DNA of 10,589 bases, taken from contig JAJRUY010000244.1 of assembly GCA_024277555.1 (NCBI GenBank), positions 1 to 10,589 of the forward strand, given 5' to 3'. Shown here piece by piece: positions 1-6,873 of this stretch. Position 1 is the stretch's first letter, and every line of letters starts with the position of its first letter. The position numbers were made by a program, and so were the translations under genes. The stretch is from Gammaproteobacteria bacterium. Its GTDB lineage: Bacteria; Pseudomonadota; Gammaproteobacteria; Chromatiales; Chromatiaceae. The notes below the pieces were generated by a model. It did not search any database. It saw nothing but the letters and a program-made list of their open reading frames with translations, and had not been told where the DNA came from.

Positions 1-449
1 AGATGGTGAAGGAGGAACAGTCCATGCTCTCCATTACCGGCGGCATGGCCTGGCCCCTGGGCAACGTGCTTACCGTCGCCGGCCCCAGCCTGACAGTGGC
101 CTTTGGCATCTACAAGCCTGGAAGCGATGCCAAACAGAATGTCGATAACATTCAGGCACTCATCGATACGGTAGCACAAACCGGCGTGACCGAAGAACGC
201 CTGCAGGCGGTAAAGACCAAGATGATCGCCGATTTCTACAAGGAGCTTGCCCACAATCTCAACCGCGCCGACTATCTGGCCATCTCCCAGCTGATCCACG
301 GTGATGCAGACCTGGTCAACCGTTACCCAGACCTGATCAACAAGGTCAGCACCAGAGACATCCAGCGCGCCGCAGCCAAATATCTCACCATTGCCAATCG
401 TAGCTGGATCGACCGCCAGATTGCACCGCAGCATCAGGAGAAGAAGTAA
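1..449 (+). CDS. M16 family zinc peptidase, C-terminal part (5' end outside window)
   Basis: The reading frame is open from the left edge to a TAA at 447-449, so this is the last ~148 residues of a longer protein. The visible part fits the C-terminal domain of bacterial M16B (pitrilysin/insulinase-like) peptidases: a KEEQSMLSITGG strand segment, a helix following VTEERLQAVKTKMI, and the closing pattern VSTRDIQRAAAKYL before the terminal strand. The zinc motif HxxEH lies in the N-terminal half and is not in the window, so catalysis cannot be confirmed. The next gene is a zinc-less M16 protein that overlaps this stop by one base. By analogy with M16B pairs made of one catalytic and one non-catalytic chain, this is the likely catalytic partner, probably periplasmic. 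The ATG at 3 is internal and not a real start. Confidence 0.85.
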   Translation, partial: MVKEEQSMLSITGGMAWPLGNVLTVAGPSLTVAFGIYKPGSDAKQNVDNIQALIDTVAQTGVTEERLQAVKTKMIADFYKELAHNLNRADYLAISQLIHGDADLVNRYPDLINKVSTRDIQRAAAKYLTIANRSWIDRQIAPQHQEKK

Positions 450-1870
450 TGAAACATGCGTGGATCATCACTACCCTGCTCTGCCTTTCTCTGCTGGCGG
501 CAGGCGGCCCCTTGCAGGCGAAAAAAGAAAACACTGCCATCAAAGGCCTGCCAAATTACGCTCCCGACAAGCCCCTGGTGCTGCCCGATGTAGTGGAAAA
601 ACGCCTCGCCAACGGCCTTACCCTGTGGCTCATCGAACGCCCCGGACTTCCCCTGGTGTCCATGTATCTGGCGGCAAAGGCCGGAGAAGCCTCAGATCCC
701 GAACACCTCAAGGGCCTGAGCAATGTGCTGTCGGCAACCATCGGCTCAGGCACCAGCCAACGCAGCTCACGGCAGATTGCCGAACAGTTGCAGGCTCTGG
801 GTGCCGAGATCAATGTCGGCATTGGCAAGGACATTTCCTACATCGGCATTAACGGCTTGTCCACTGGAGCAGATGCATTGCTGGAAATACTGGCGGATAC
901 CGCCCGCAACGCCAGCTTTCCCGAAGATGAAGTAAAGCTGGCGGTAGAAAACGAGCTGCAATCCATCGTTGCCAGCAAATCCCAGCCTGCCTATGATCTC
1001 AACCAGGTCTTTTACCGCCAGCTGTTTGGCGAACACCCCTACGCTTTCGTCAACCCCGATCCAAAAATCATCGGCAAAATTAGCCGGTTCGACCTGCACC
1101 AGGCCTATAAGCAGCGCTTTCAGCCTGAGCAGTCGATTCTAGTCCTGGTAGGCAATCTCTCCACCAGGCAGATGGCAACCCTGGCGGACAAGCATTTTGG
1201 CGCATGGAAGAGTCAGGATCAGAAGCCTGCTGATATCCCGCTCGCCCCTGAAACAACCCGACCTGCACTATTGCTGGTGGATCGCCCGAACTCTGTACAG
1301 TCCACCATCTATGTCGGCCGCCCCATGCCGGCGGCAGGCAACGCGGACGAGTTTTCCCTGAAAGTCGCCAACACCATACTGGGTGGCGCTTTCGGCAGCC
1401 GCCTGACCATGAATATCCGGGAAGACAAGGGCTACACCTATTCTCCCCGTACTTCTGTCACCAGCTGGGCCAAGGGCGGCCTGTTCCGCGCCAGCGCCTC
1501 AGTGCGCAATGAGGTTACTGCTGCCACTCTGGTGGAAATTTTCTATGAGCAGGACAGGCTGGCCACTACATTGCCTGAAAATGAGGAACTGGTTCGCGCC
1601 CAGCGTTACCTGAAAGGACGCTTTTTGCTGGCAAATGAAACTTCCTCCGCATTGGCGGCCACGCTGATCAGCTACTGGATCGACGGCAAAACCCCTGCGG
1701 ATCTGGCCAAGTATGTACCAGGAATCGAGAACGTCAGCAAACAGGATATCCAGCGCATGGGACGCAAGTATTTTGCTTCCCGCAAGCAGACAGTGGCAAT
1801 CAGCGGCGATGCAAAAACCATTGCGGACGAGTTGTCCCTGTTTGGCGAAGTCAAGCTGGTTCGCCCCTGA
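449..1870 (+). CDS. M16 family peptidase-like protein, non-catalytic partner, exported
   Basis: This 473-residue protein has the normal length of an M16B chain. The ATG shares one base with the TAA of the upstream M16 gene, and AGGAG at 436-440 gives good ribosome-binding spacing, so the two genes are probably translationally coupled. Residues 1-24 form a signal peptide (Lys-His start, hydrophobic ITTLLCLSLLAAGG, LQA before the likely cleavage), pointing to the periplasm. The N-terminal M16 domain is clear (ANGLTLWLIERPGLPLVSMYL at about 54-74, then KGLSNVLSATIGSGT). At the position of the family's HxxEH zinc motif it has N92, S95 and A96 in place of His, Glu and His, so it should not bind catalytic zinc. 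The C-terminal domain keeps the substrate-side GSRL...IREDKGYTYS pattern that usually carries the conserved Arg/Tyr. This fits a structural or substrate-binding partner of the upstream peptidase. The substrate is unknown. Confidence 0.9.
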   Translation: MKHAWIITTLLCLSLLAAGGPLQAKKENTAIKGLPNYAPDKPLVLPDVVEKRLANGLTLWLIERPGLPLVSMYLAAKAGEASDPEHLKGLSNVLSATIGSGTSQRSSRQIAEQLQALGAEINVGIGKDISYIGINGLSTGADALLEILADTARNASFPEDEVKLAVENELQSIVASKSQPAYDLNQVFYRQLFGEHPYAFVNPDPKIIGKISRFDLHQAYKQRFQPEQSILVLVGNLSTRQMATLADKHFGAWKSQDQKPADIPLAPETTRPALLLVDRPNSVQSTIYVGRPMPAAGNADEFSLKVANTILGGAFGSRLTMNIREDKGYTYSPRTSVTSWAKGGLFRASASVRNEVTAATLVEIFYEQDRLATTLPENEELVRAQRYLKGRFLLANETSSALAATLISYWIDGKTPADLAKYVPGIENVSKQDIQRMGRKYFASRKQTVAISGDAKTIADELSLFGEVKLVRP

Positions 1871-1872
1871 AC

Positions 1873-2472
1873 ATGACCCGGATCGCCTATCCCATACGCA
1901 GCAGCCTGTATCTGAACATTACAGACCGCTGTACCCTGGAATGCCAATTCTGCCCCAAGCATACTGAACAGGGGCCTGTGGTGCATGATTTTGACCTGAG
2001 CCTGAGCCATCGCCCCGAGATAGAGGAAATCATCAACTCCATTGGCAATCCGGCAGACTATGAGGAAGTAGTATTCTGCGGCTTCGGCGAGCCCACCTTG
2101 CGCTTCAAGGTGCTGCTGGAGATCGCCCGCTGGATCAAGGCGCACGGAGGAGCCGTCCGGGTCAACACCGACGGCCTGGCCAATCTGGTGAACAAGCGCA
2201 ATGTGCTACCGGAAATGCAGGGGCTGGTAGACAGCCTGTCCGTATCCATGAACGCTCATAACCCGGAGCTCTATGCGCGACACTGCCAGCCCGCCCTTCC
2301 CGGTTCCTGGGAAGCCATGCTGGCGTTTCTTGAAGAAGCCCCCAAATACATACCCCGGGTTACTGCCACCGCCATCGATGGCATGGATGGTGTGGACATC
2401 AAGGCCTGTGAAAAGCTGGCGGCACAATTAGGCGTGGAATTCCGGCGCCGCAAACTGGACAAGGTAGGATGA
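1873..2472 (+). CDS. Short radical SAM protein (resembles TatD-associated radical SAM family)
   Basis: This 199-residue protein opens with strand YLNITDRC and the radical SAM cluster motif CxxxCxxC at C20, C24 and C27. These cysteines would hold the [4Fe-4S] cluster that cleaves S-adenosylmethionine. A GFGEPT segment at about 70-75 matches the glycine-rich SAM-binding GGEP motif, and LSVSMNAHNPELY (~117-129) resembles a later core strand. At 199 residues it is much shorter than most radical SAM enzymes, so it holds little more than a partial barrel and has no room for an auxiliary-cluster (SPASM) domain. The short length and the NITDRC opening recall the family described as TatD-associated radical SAM proteins; that placement is from memory and moderately sure. 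No TatD gene is visible here. The gene starts 2 nt after the M16 stop and overlaps the oxygenase gene by 4 nt (ATGA). Its substrate is unknown. Confidence 0.85.
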   Translation: MTRIAYPIRSSLYLNITDRCTLECQFCPKHTEQGPVVHDFDLSLSHRPEIEEIINSIGNPADYEEVVFCGFGEPTLRFKVLLEIARWIKAHGGAVRVNTDGLANLVNKRNVLPEMQGLVDSLSVSMNAHNPELYARHCQPALPGSWEAMLAFLEEAPKYIPRVTATAIDGMDGVDIKACEKLAAQLGVEFRRRKLDKVG

Positions 2473-3335
2473 GCAGCCCATTTGACTTGACCAATGACAG
2501 CGCCTACCAACAGTGGCGTGCAGAAAAGCTGCGGGGCTACCCATCTTCCCTGGAGCAACTGGTGGTGGAAATCGACGACCCACGCAAACTCACCACGGCG
2601 CAACACAGCAAACTGGCTGCCATTCTGAAGAAAACCAACATGGCCATCTACGCCGGCAAAACCAGCGACGATCCCGACAAGGAAATCCTGCGCCAGCTGG
2701 GACTGCAGTTCGGGCTGAAGCAACTGGATCACAACATGTGCGCCGATGGCGACGCCATTTCCTCCCTGGAGATGACAGATACCGAACCTCGCAGCGGCTA
2801 CATTCCCTACACCAATCGCCCCATCGCCTGGCATACCGACGGCTATTACAATCATCTGGACAAACAGATCCACGCTCTGCTGTTGCATTGCGTACGCCCG
2901 GCGGCGCAAGGCGGCATGAACCAGCTACTGGATCACGAGATCGCATACATCATGCTCCGGGATAAAAACCCCGACTACATCCGCGCCTTCGAACATCCCG
3001 GGGCCATGAGCATTCCACCCAATGTCGTCGATGGCAAGGAACTGCGCGGCTGGTCCCGGGGGCCGGTGTTCCTGCTGCAGGCAGACGGCAACCTGCACAT
3101 GCGCTACACCCACCGCAAACGCAATATCAGCTGGAGGGATGATGAGCTGACCCGTGAAGCCGTGCACTTTCTAGGCAAAATCATGGATACAGACAACCCC
3201 TACTATATGGAAGGAACGCTGGATGCCGGACAAGGACTGATCTGCAACAACGTCCTGCACACCCGCACCGGATTCGAGGAAAACAGCCAGCGGCTACTGT
3301 ACCGGGGCCGGTATTTCGACCGCATTTGCGTATAG
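2469..3335 (+). CDS. TauD/TfdA-family Fe(II)/2-oxoglutarate-dependent oxygenase
   Basis: This 288-residue protein has the size of a TauD/TfdA enzyme. These cytoplasmic enzymes use Fe(II), O2 and 2-oxoglutarate to hydroxylate a substrate. The iron-binding triad is visible: H122 and D124 in IAWHTDGYYN, and the distal H264 in CNNVLHTRTGF. R275 (ENSQRLLYR), 11 residues after the distal His, is the likely 2-oxoglutarate carboxylate ligand. An aromatic-rich stretch (YTNRPIAWHTDG) leads into the first ligands, as in other members. The ATG overlaps the stop of the radical SAM gene (ATGA), implying coupling. The closest named relatives act on taurine, alkyl sulfates, gamma-butyrobetaine and similar compounds, but nothing here picks one; the low similarity to TauD itself argues against a taurine call. 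It is the last gene before the nap promoter region. Confidence 0.88.
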   Translation: MSSPFDLTNDSAYQQWRAEKLRGYPSSLEQLVVEIDDPRKLTTAQHSKLAAILKKTNMAIYAGKTSDDPDKEILRQLGLQFGLKQLDHNMCADGDAISSLEMTDTEPRSGYIPYTNRPIAWHTDGYYNHLDKQIHALLLHCVRPAAQGGMNQLLDHEIAYIMLRDKNPDYIRAFEHPGAMSIPPNVVDGKELRGWSRGPVFLLQADGNLHMRYTHRKRNISWRDDELTREAVHFLGKIMDTDNPYYMEGTLDAGQGLICNNVLHTRTGFEENSQRLLYRGRYFDRICV

Positions 3336-3410
3336 GAACATCCGATATTTCTGCAAAAAAACCGGCCACAGGGAAGCACTTTATAGAATGTCATAATAAA
3401 CCCACAATTA

Positions 3411-3424
3411 TTGACCTTAATCAA
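3411..3424 (+). promoter_or_regulatory. FNR/ANR-type binding site upstream of napF
   Basis: TTGACCTTAATCAA matches the FNR/ANR consensus TTGAT-N4-ATCAA at 9 of 10 defined positions; only the fifth base differs. Its centre (3417.5) is 41.5 bases upstream of the start of transcription predicted from the -10 box at 3447-3452. That is the standard position of a class II FNR-activated promoter. It implies that nap expression is switched on when oxygen is low. No convincing NarL/NarP heptamer pair was seen nearby. Confidence 0.8.
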
Positions 3425-3446
3425 ACCCATTCCCCTGGTTTTCCTG

Positions 3447-3459
3447 TGTAATTGCTGCC
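3447..3459 (+). promoter_or_regulatory. Predicted napF promoter -10 element and start of transcription
   Basis: TGTAAT at 3447-3452 matches the sigma-70 -10 consensus in five of six bases. A start of transcription about 7 bases downstream falls near 3459. No good -35 hexamer is present, and the FNR site occupies that position, as expected for an FNR-dependent class II promoter. The implied leader before the GTG at 3485 is about 26 nt and contains AGG/AGGA ribosome-binding sequence at 3474-3481. Confidence 0.6.
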
Positions 3460-3484
3460 GTATTCAAGCGATCAGGCAGGAAAT

Positions 3485-4006
3485 GTGTTTGGAGCGGATG
3501 ACGCAAACATCAAGATAGATCGAAGGCAGTTATTGCGGGGGCAGCTTCGCAACCAATTGGCACCAATGCGCCCGCCATGGGCGCAAACTGAAACCAGCTT
3601 TGTGGAGCTATGCAGCCGCTGTGATGACTGTATAAAAGCTTGTGAAACCCGGGTTCTGTTTCGGGGTTCTGGCGGCTTTCCCGAAATCAGCTTTCAATCT
3701 GCTGGCTGTGATTTTTGCGGCGACTGCCTGCAAGCCTGCACCACCAGCGCCCTGCAATCCCCCGTACCCGCCCCTTCTCTCGCCTGGCATCACCGCGCCA
3801 CTATAAATAATCAGTGCCTGTCCCTGAACGGCATTGTCTGTCGCTCCTGCACCGAAGCCTGCGATACCGATGCCATCCAGTTCAAACTGCAAACAGGCGG
3901 CAAAGCCACTCCCTTACTGAACCAGGAACTTTGCAATGGCTGCGGAGAATGCCTGGCCGTGTGCCCAAACCATTCCATTTCACTTGAGATTCCGGAGGCC
4001 CAATAG
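3485..4006 (+). CDS. napF: NapF, cytoplasmic ferredoxin-type protein for NapA maturation
   Basis: NapF is a cytoplasmic iron-sulfur protein that interacts with NapA before export and helps it receive its cofactors. From the GTG at 3485 the protein has 173 residues and four cysteine clusters: C43/C46/C49/C53, C75/C78/C81/C85, C111/C119/C122/C126 and C150/C153/C156/C160. This is the usual NapF arrangement, including the long first gap in cluster three. The N-terminal IDRRQLLRG is typical of NapF and is not a working Tat signal because no hydrophobic stretch follows. The frame is open back to a TTG at 3452, just after a TAA, but that codon lies inside the predicted -10 box and ahead of the predicted start of transcription, so the GTG is preferred (AGG at 3474-3476 gives suitable spacing). 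It is the first gene of the operon; napD starts 4 nt after its stop. Confidence 0.93.
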   Translation: MFGADDANIKIDRRQLLRGQLRNQLAPMRPPWAQTETSFVELCSRCDDCIKACETRVLFRGSGGFPEISFQSAGCDFCGDCLQACTTSALQSPVPAPSLAWHHRATINNQCLSLNGIVCRSCTEACDTDAIQFKLQTGGKATPLLNQELCNGCGECLAVCPNHSISLEIPEAQ

Positions 4007-4010
4007 CCCT

Positions 4011-4292
4011 ATGGAAAACAATAACACCATGAATATATGCAGTTGCATCATCCATGCCAGACCAGAAAACGGCCCTGCTGTGGAAGCACTGCTAAACAGC
4101 ATCCCCGGTGTAGAAGTTCACGGGGGCGTGGAAGAAGGAAAACTAATCGTCACAGTGGAAGACAGTGAAAATAGCACTGCTGGCGATACCATGATGACTT
4201 TCAACTCACTGGAAGGTGTAGTGAGTGCAACTTTGATATACCACTACGGTGGGGATGATCTTAACGAGGAGGTAATCCGTGAGTTTAACTAG
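4011..4292 (+). CDS. napD: NapD, chaperone for the NapA Tat signal peptide
   Basis: NapD is a small cytoplasmic chaperone that binds the twin-arginine signal peptide of NapA and holds back export until the molybdenum cofactor is in place. The 93-residue protein has the ferredoxin-like fold pattern of the family: strand NICSCIIHARP (8-18), helix GPAVEALLNSIPGVEVHG, strand GKLIVTVED (43-51), a second helix ending SLEGVVSATLIYHYGG (66-81) and an acidic tail. Start choice: ATG 4011 has GGAGG at 3994-3998, a rather long 12-nt spacing; ATG 4029 is possible but would cut close to the first strand. The 3' end overlaps napA by 14 nt, so chaperone and client are probably translated together. Confidence 0.92.
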   Translation: MENNNTMNICSCIIHARPENGPAVEALLNSIPGVEVHGGVEEGKLIVTVEDSENSTAGDTMMTFNSLEGVVSATLIYHYGGDDLNEEVIREFN

Positions 4293-6819
4293 ACGAGATT
4301 TTATCAAAAGCAACGCCGTTGCAGCCGCTGCAGCAACTGCAGGCGTCACTCTTTCAGCGACCAAGACAGCACTGGCCGGAACAGACAAAGATGGCGTGCG
4401 TTGGGACAAGGCCGCCTGCCGTTACTGCGGTACAGGTTGCAGTGTTCTTGTTGGCACCAAAGGTGGCAAGGTAGTTGCCAGCCAGGGCGACCCGGATTCG
4501 CCGGTAAACAAGGGCTTGAACTGCATCAAGGGCTATTTTCTGCCCGCCATACTGTATGGTGAGGATCGGTTGACCAAACCCCTGCTGCGCAAAAAGAACG
4601 GCAAATTTGACAAGAACGGCAAGTTCGAGGAGGTTTCCTGGGACGAAGCATTCAAGATTATGGCCGATAAATTTGTATCCGCCCGCAAGAACAAGGGTCC
4701 CAAGGCAATCGGTATGTTCGGTTCCGGACAGTGGACCGTATGGGAAGGCTATGCAGCCTCGAAGCTGATGAAAGCCGGTTTCCGCTCCAACAGCCTGGAA
4801 CCCAATGCACGCCACTGCATGGCTTCTGCCGTTGGCGCTTTTATGCGTGGCTTTGGCATCGATGAACCCATGGGCTGCTACGATGACCTAGAGCATGCCG
4901 ACGTGTTCGTACTCTGGGGTGCAAACATGGCGGAAATGCACCCGATTCTGTGGTCCCGGCTCACCGACACCCGGCTCACCAAACCCGGCTGCGAAGTGCA
5001 TGTCCTGTCCACTTTCAGGCACCGTTCCTTTGAGTTGTCTGACAATGACATGATATTCCATCCCCAGACGGATCTGGCAATCCTGAACTATATCGCCAAC
5101 TACATCATTCAGAACAAGGCGTACAACAAGGACTTCATCAACAAGCATGTCAACTTCACCAAGACACCCACCGATATTGGCTATGGTTTGCGCGCTAACG
5201 ATCCCCGCGAGAAGAAAGCCAAAAACCGCGCCAAGGGCAAGCTGACAAAAATCAGCTTTGAAGAATACGCAAAGTCCGTCGCACCCTATACACTGGAGCA
5301 CGCATCCAAGCTCTCCGGCGTACCCAAGGACAAGCTGGAACGCCTTGCCAAAGTCTACGCAGATCCCAACAAAAAGGTGGCCTCCTACTGGACCATGGGC
5401 TTCAACCAGCATACCCGCGGTGTTTGGGTCAATGGCCTGCTGTACAATGTGCACCTGCTGATGGGCAAGATTTCCGAACCTGGCAACAGCCCGTTTTCCC
5501 TCACCGGCCAACCCTCGGCCTGTGGCACCGCCCGCGAGGTAGGCACCTTCACCCATCGCCTGCCCGCTGATCTGGTTGTAAAAAAAGATGCGCACTGCAA
5601 ATTTGCAGAGAAAGTGTGGCAACTGCCGGAAGGCACCATTCCCCGCGCCAAGGATCCCAAGCTGGGCAAAACCCTGATTCACGCCGTCGCCATGCACCGG
5701 GCGCTCAAGGACGGTAAGATGAACTGCTTCTGGGTCATGTGCAACAACAACATGCAGGCAGCAGCCAACTTCAATGATGAAAGCTATCCCGGCTGGCGCA
5801 GGGCGGAAAACTTCGTTGTGGTGTCTGACCCCTACCCCACGGTTTCCGCTCAGGCAGCCGACCTGATTCTGCCCACCGCCATGTGGGTCGAGAAGGAAGG
5901 TGCCTACGGCAATGCCGAACGCCGCACCCAGTTCTGGCGCCAGCAGACCAAGGCACCAGGCGATTCAAAATCTGACGTATGGCAGCTCATGGAGTTCTCC
6001 AAATACATCAAGGTCGAAGATGTATGGGACGAGGAACTCCTGGCCAAGAAACCGGAATACAAGGGCAAGACCCTGTATGACATCCTCTACGCAAACGGTG
6101 TGGTCAACAAATTCCCCTACGACGGCAAGATCACCGATGACCGGGGCAACGAGTATGAAAACCACGAGTCTGCCGACTTCGGCTTCTATGTGCAGAAAGG
6201 ACTGTTCGAGGAATACCGGCTGTTCAACTCCGTAGGAAACTTCCCCAAGAAAGGCCACGAAATGGCCGAATTCGATGCCTACCACAAGGCCCGCGGCCTG
6301 CGCTGGCCCGTGATCGATGGCAAGGAAACCCTGTGGCGTTTCCGGGAAGGTTATGATCCACATGTCCCCAAAGGATCAGATGTTCAGTTCTATGGCAAGA
6401 AGGACGGCAGGGCCAATATCATTACCGCACCTTATGAACCACCTGCGGAAATCCCTGACAAGGAATATCCGCTGTGGTTGTGTACGGGACGTGTACTGGA
6501 GCATTGGCACTCCGGCTCCATGACCCGCCGGGTTCCAGAGCTGTATCGTGCCGTGCCTGATGCTGTTGTGTTCATGCACAAGAAAGACGCCAAAAAGTTC
6601 AAACTGCGTAACGGGCGTATGGCCAAAATCTCTTCCCGCCGGGGAACCATTACCTGCAAGGTGGAGACACGCGGCCGTAACCATCCGCCAGAAGGTCTGA
6701 TTTACATACCCTGGTTTGATACCGGACGCCTGGTCAACAAGCTCACGCTTGATGCCACTGATCCCCTCTCCAAAGAGACGGATTACAAAAAGTGTGCGGT
6801 GAAAATCACCAAGGCATAG
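4279..6819 (+). CDS. napA: NapA, periplasmic nitrate reductase catalytic subunit
   Basis: NapA reduces nitrate to nitrite in the periplasm using Mo-bis-MGD and one [4Fe-4S] cluster. The 846-residue chain is close to the family length (about 830). It starts with a Tat signal (SLTRRDFIK, then an Ala-rich stretch and likely cleavage after ALA at 31-33). The cluster is bound by C47, C50, C54 and C82 (CRYCGTGC ... NCIKG). K84 corresponds to the conserved lysine on the electron path between cluster and cofactor. C180 in NARHCMASA is the molybdenum ligand, which separates NapA from Nar-type enzymes (Asp). Other landmarks are WGANMAEMHP (~213-222), SYWTMGFNQHTRG, and the C-terminal cofactor-binding GRVLEHWHSGSMTRR. 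The GTG start is set by a strong GAGGAGG at 4266-4272, 6 nt upstream, and by 14 nt of overlap with napD. No defect is seen. Confidence 0.98.
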   Translation: MSLTRRDFIKSNAVAAAAATAGVTLSATKTALAGTDKDGVRWDKAACRYCGTGCSVLVGTKGGKVVASQGDPDSPVNKGLNCIKGYFLPAILYGEDRLTKPLLRKKNGKFDKNGKFEEVSWDEAFKIMADKFVSARKNKGPKAIGMFGSGQWTVWEGYAASKLMKAGFRSNSLEPNARHCMASAVGAFMRGFGIDEPMGCYDDLEHADVFVLWGANMAEMHPILWSRLTDTRLTKPGCEVHVLSTFRHRSFELSDNDMIFHPQTDLAILNYIANYIIQNKAYNKDFINKHVNFTKTPTDIGYGLRANDPREKKAKNRAKGKLTKISFEEYAKSVAPYTLEHASKLSGVPKDKLERLAKVYADPNKKVASYWTMGFNQHTRGVWVNGLLYNVHLLMGKISEPGNSPFSLTGQPSACGTAREVGTFTHRLPADLVVKKDAHCKFAEKVWQLPEGTIPRAKDPKLGKTLIHAVAMHRALKDGKMNCFWVMCNNNMQAAANFNDESYPGWRRAENFVVVSDPYPTVSAQAADLILPTAMWVEKEGAYGNAERRTQFWRQQTKAPGDSKSDVWQLMEFSKYIKVEDVWDEELLAKKPEYKGKTLYDILYANGVVNKFPYDGKITDDRGNEYENHESADFGFYVQKGLFEEYRLFNSVGNFPKKGHEMAEFDAYHKARGLRWPVIDGKETLWRFREGYDPHVPKGSDVQFYGKKDGRANIITAPYEPPAEIPDKEYPLWLCTGRVLEHWHSGSMTRRVPELYRAVPDAVVFMHKKDAKKFKLRNGRMAKISSRRGTITCKVETRGRNHPPEGLIYIPWFDTGRLVNKLTLDATDPLSKETDYKKCAVKITKA

Positions 6820-6824
6820 CGGTT

Positions 6825-6852
6825 TGCAGCCCGCCTTCAGGGGCGGGCTGCA
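6825..6852 (+). other. Intercistronic hairpin between napA and napG
   Basis: A perfect inverted repeat, GCAGCCCGCC (6826-6835) and GGCGGGCTGC (6842-6851), is extended by one T-A pair to 11 base pairs around a 6-nt loop. It begins 6 nt after the napA stop and ends 21 nt before the napG ATG. It is very GC-rich but lacks the following T-run of an intrinsic terminator. It is therefore more likely a 3'-end stabiliser, a processing boundary or a partial attenuator that keeps napA mRNA above napGHBC mRNA. Confidence 0.75.
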
Positions 6853-6873
6853 TTGCTGAACTGGACTGTGACA

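Noticed and set aside
2271..2909. Long minus-strand frame across the radical SAM and oxygenase genes
   Set aside because: It runs opposite two genes with intact catalytic motifs and its translation shows no domain; it is a shadow of codon bias.
3336..3410. Possible terminator after the oxygenase gene
   Set aside because: An A-run (3354-3360) and scattered CCGG pieces are present, but no stem long enough to support a terminator could be drawn.
3452..3484. TTG at 3452 as the start of napF
   Set aside because: It directly follows an in-frame TAA, lies within the predicted -10 box, precedes the predicted start of transcription, and the extra residues do not resemble any NapF N-terminus.
4888..5697. 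Long open frame on the minus strand inside napA (269 codons)
   Set aside because: It is antisense to the well-conserved napA frame, its translation resembles no known family, and such frames are common opposite GC-biased genes.
6853..6873. TTG at 6853 as the napG start
   Set aside because: It sits at the foot of the hairpin without a ribosome-binding site and adds residues not expected before the Tat motif; ATG 6874 is the better start.
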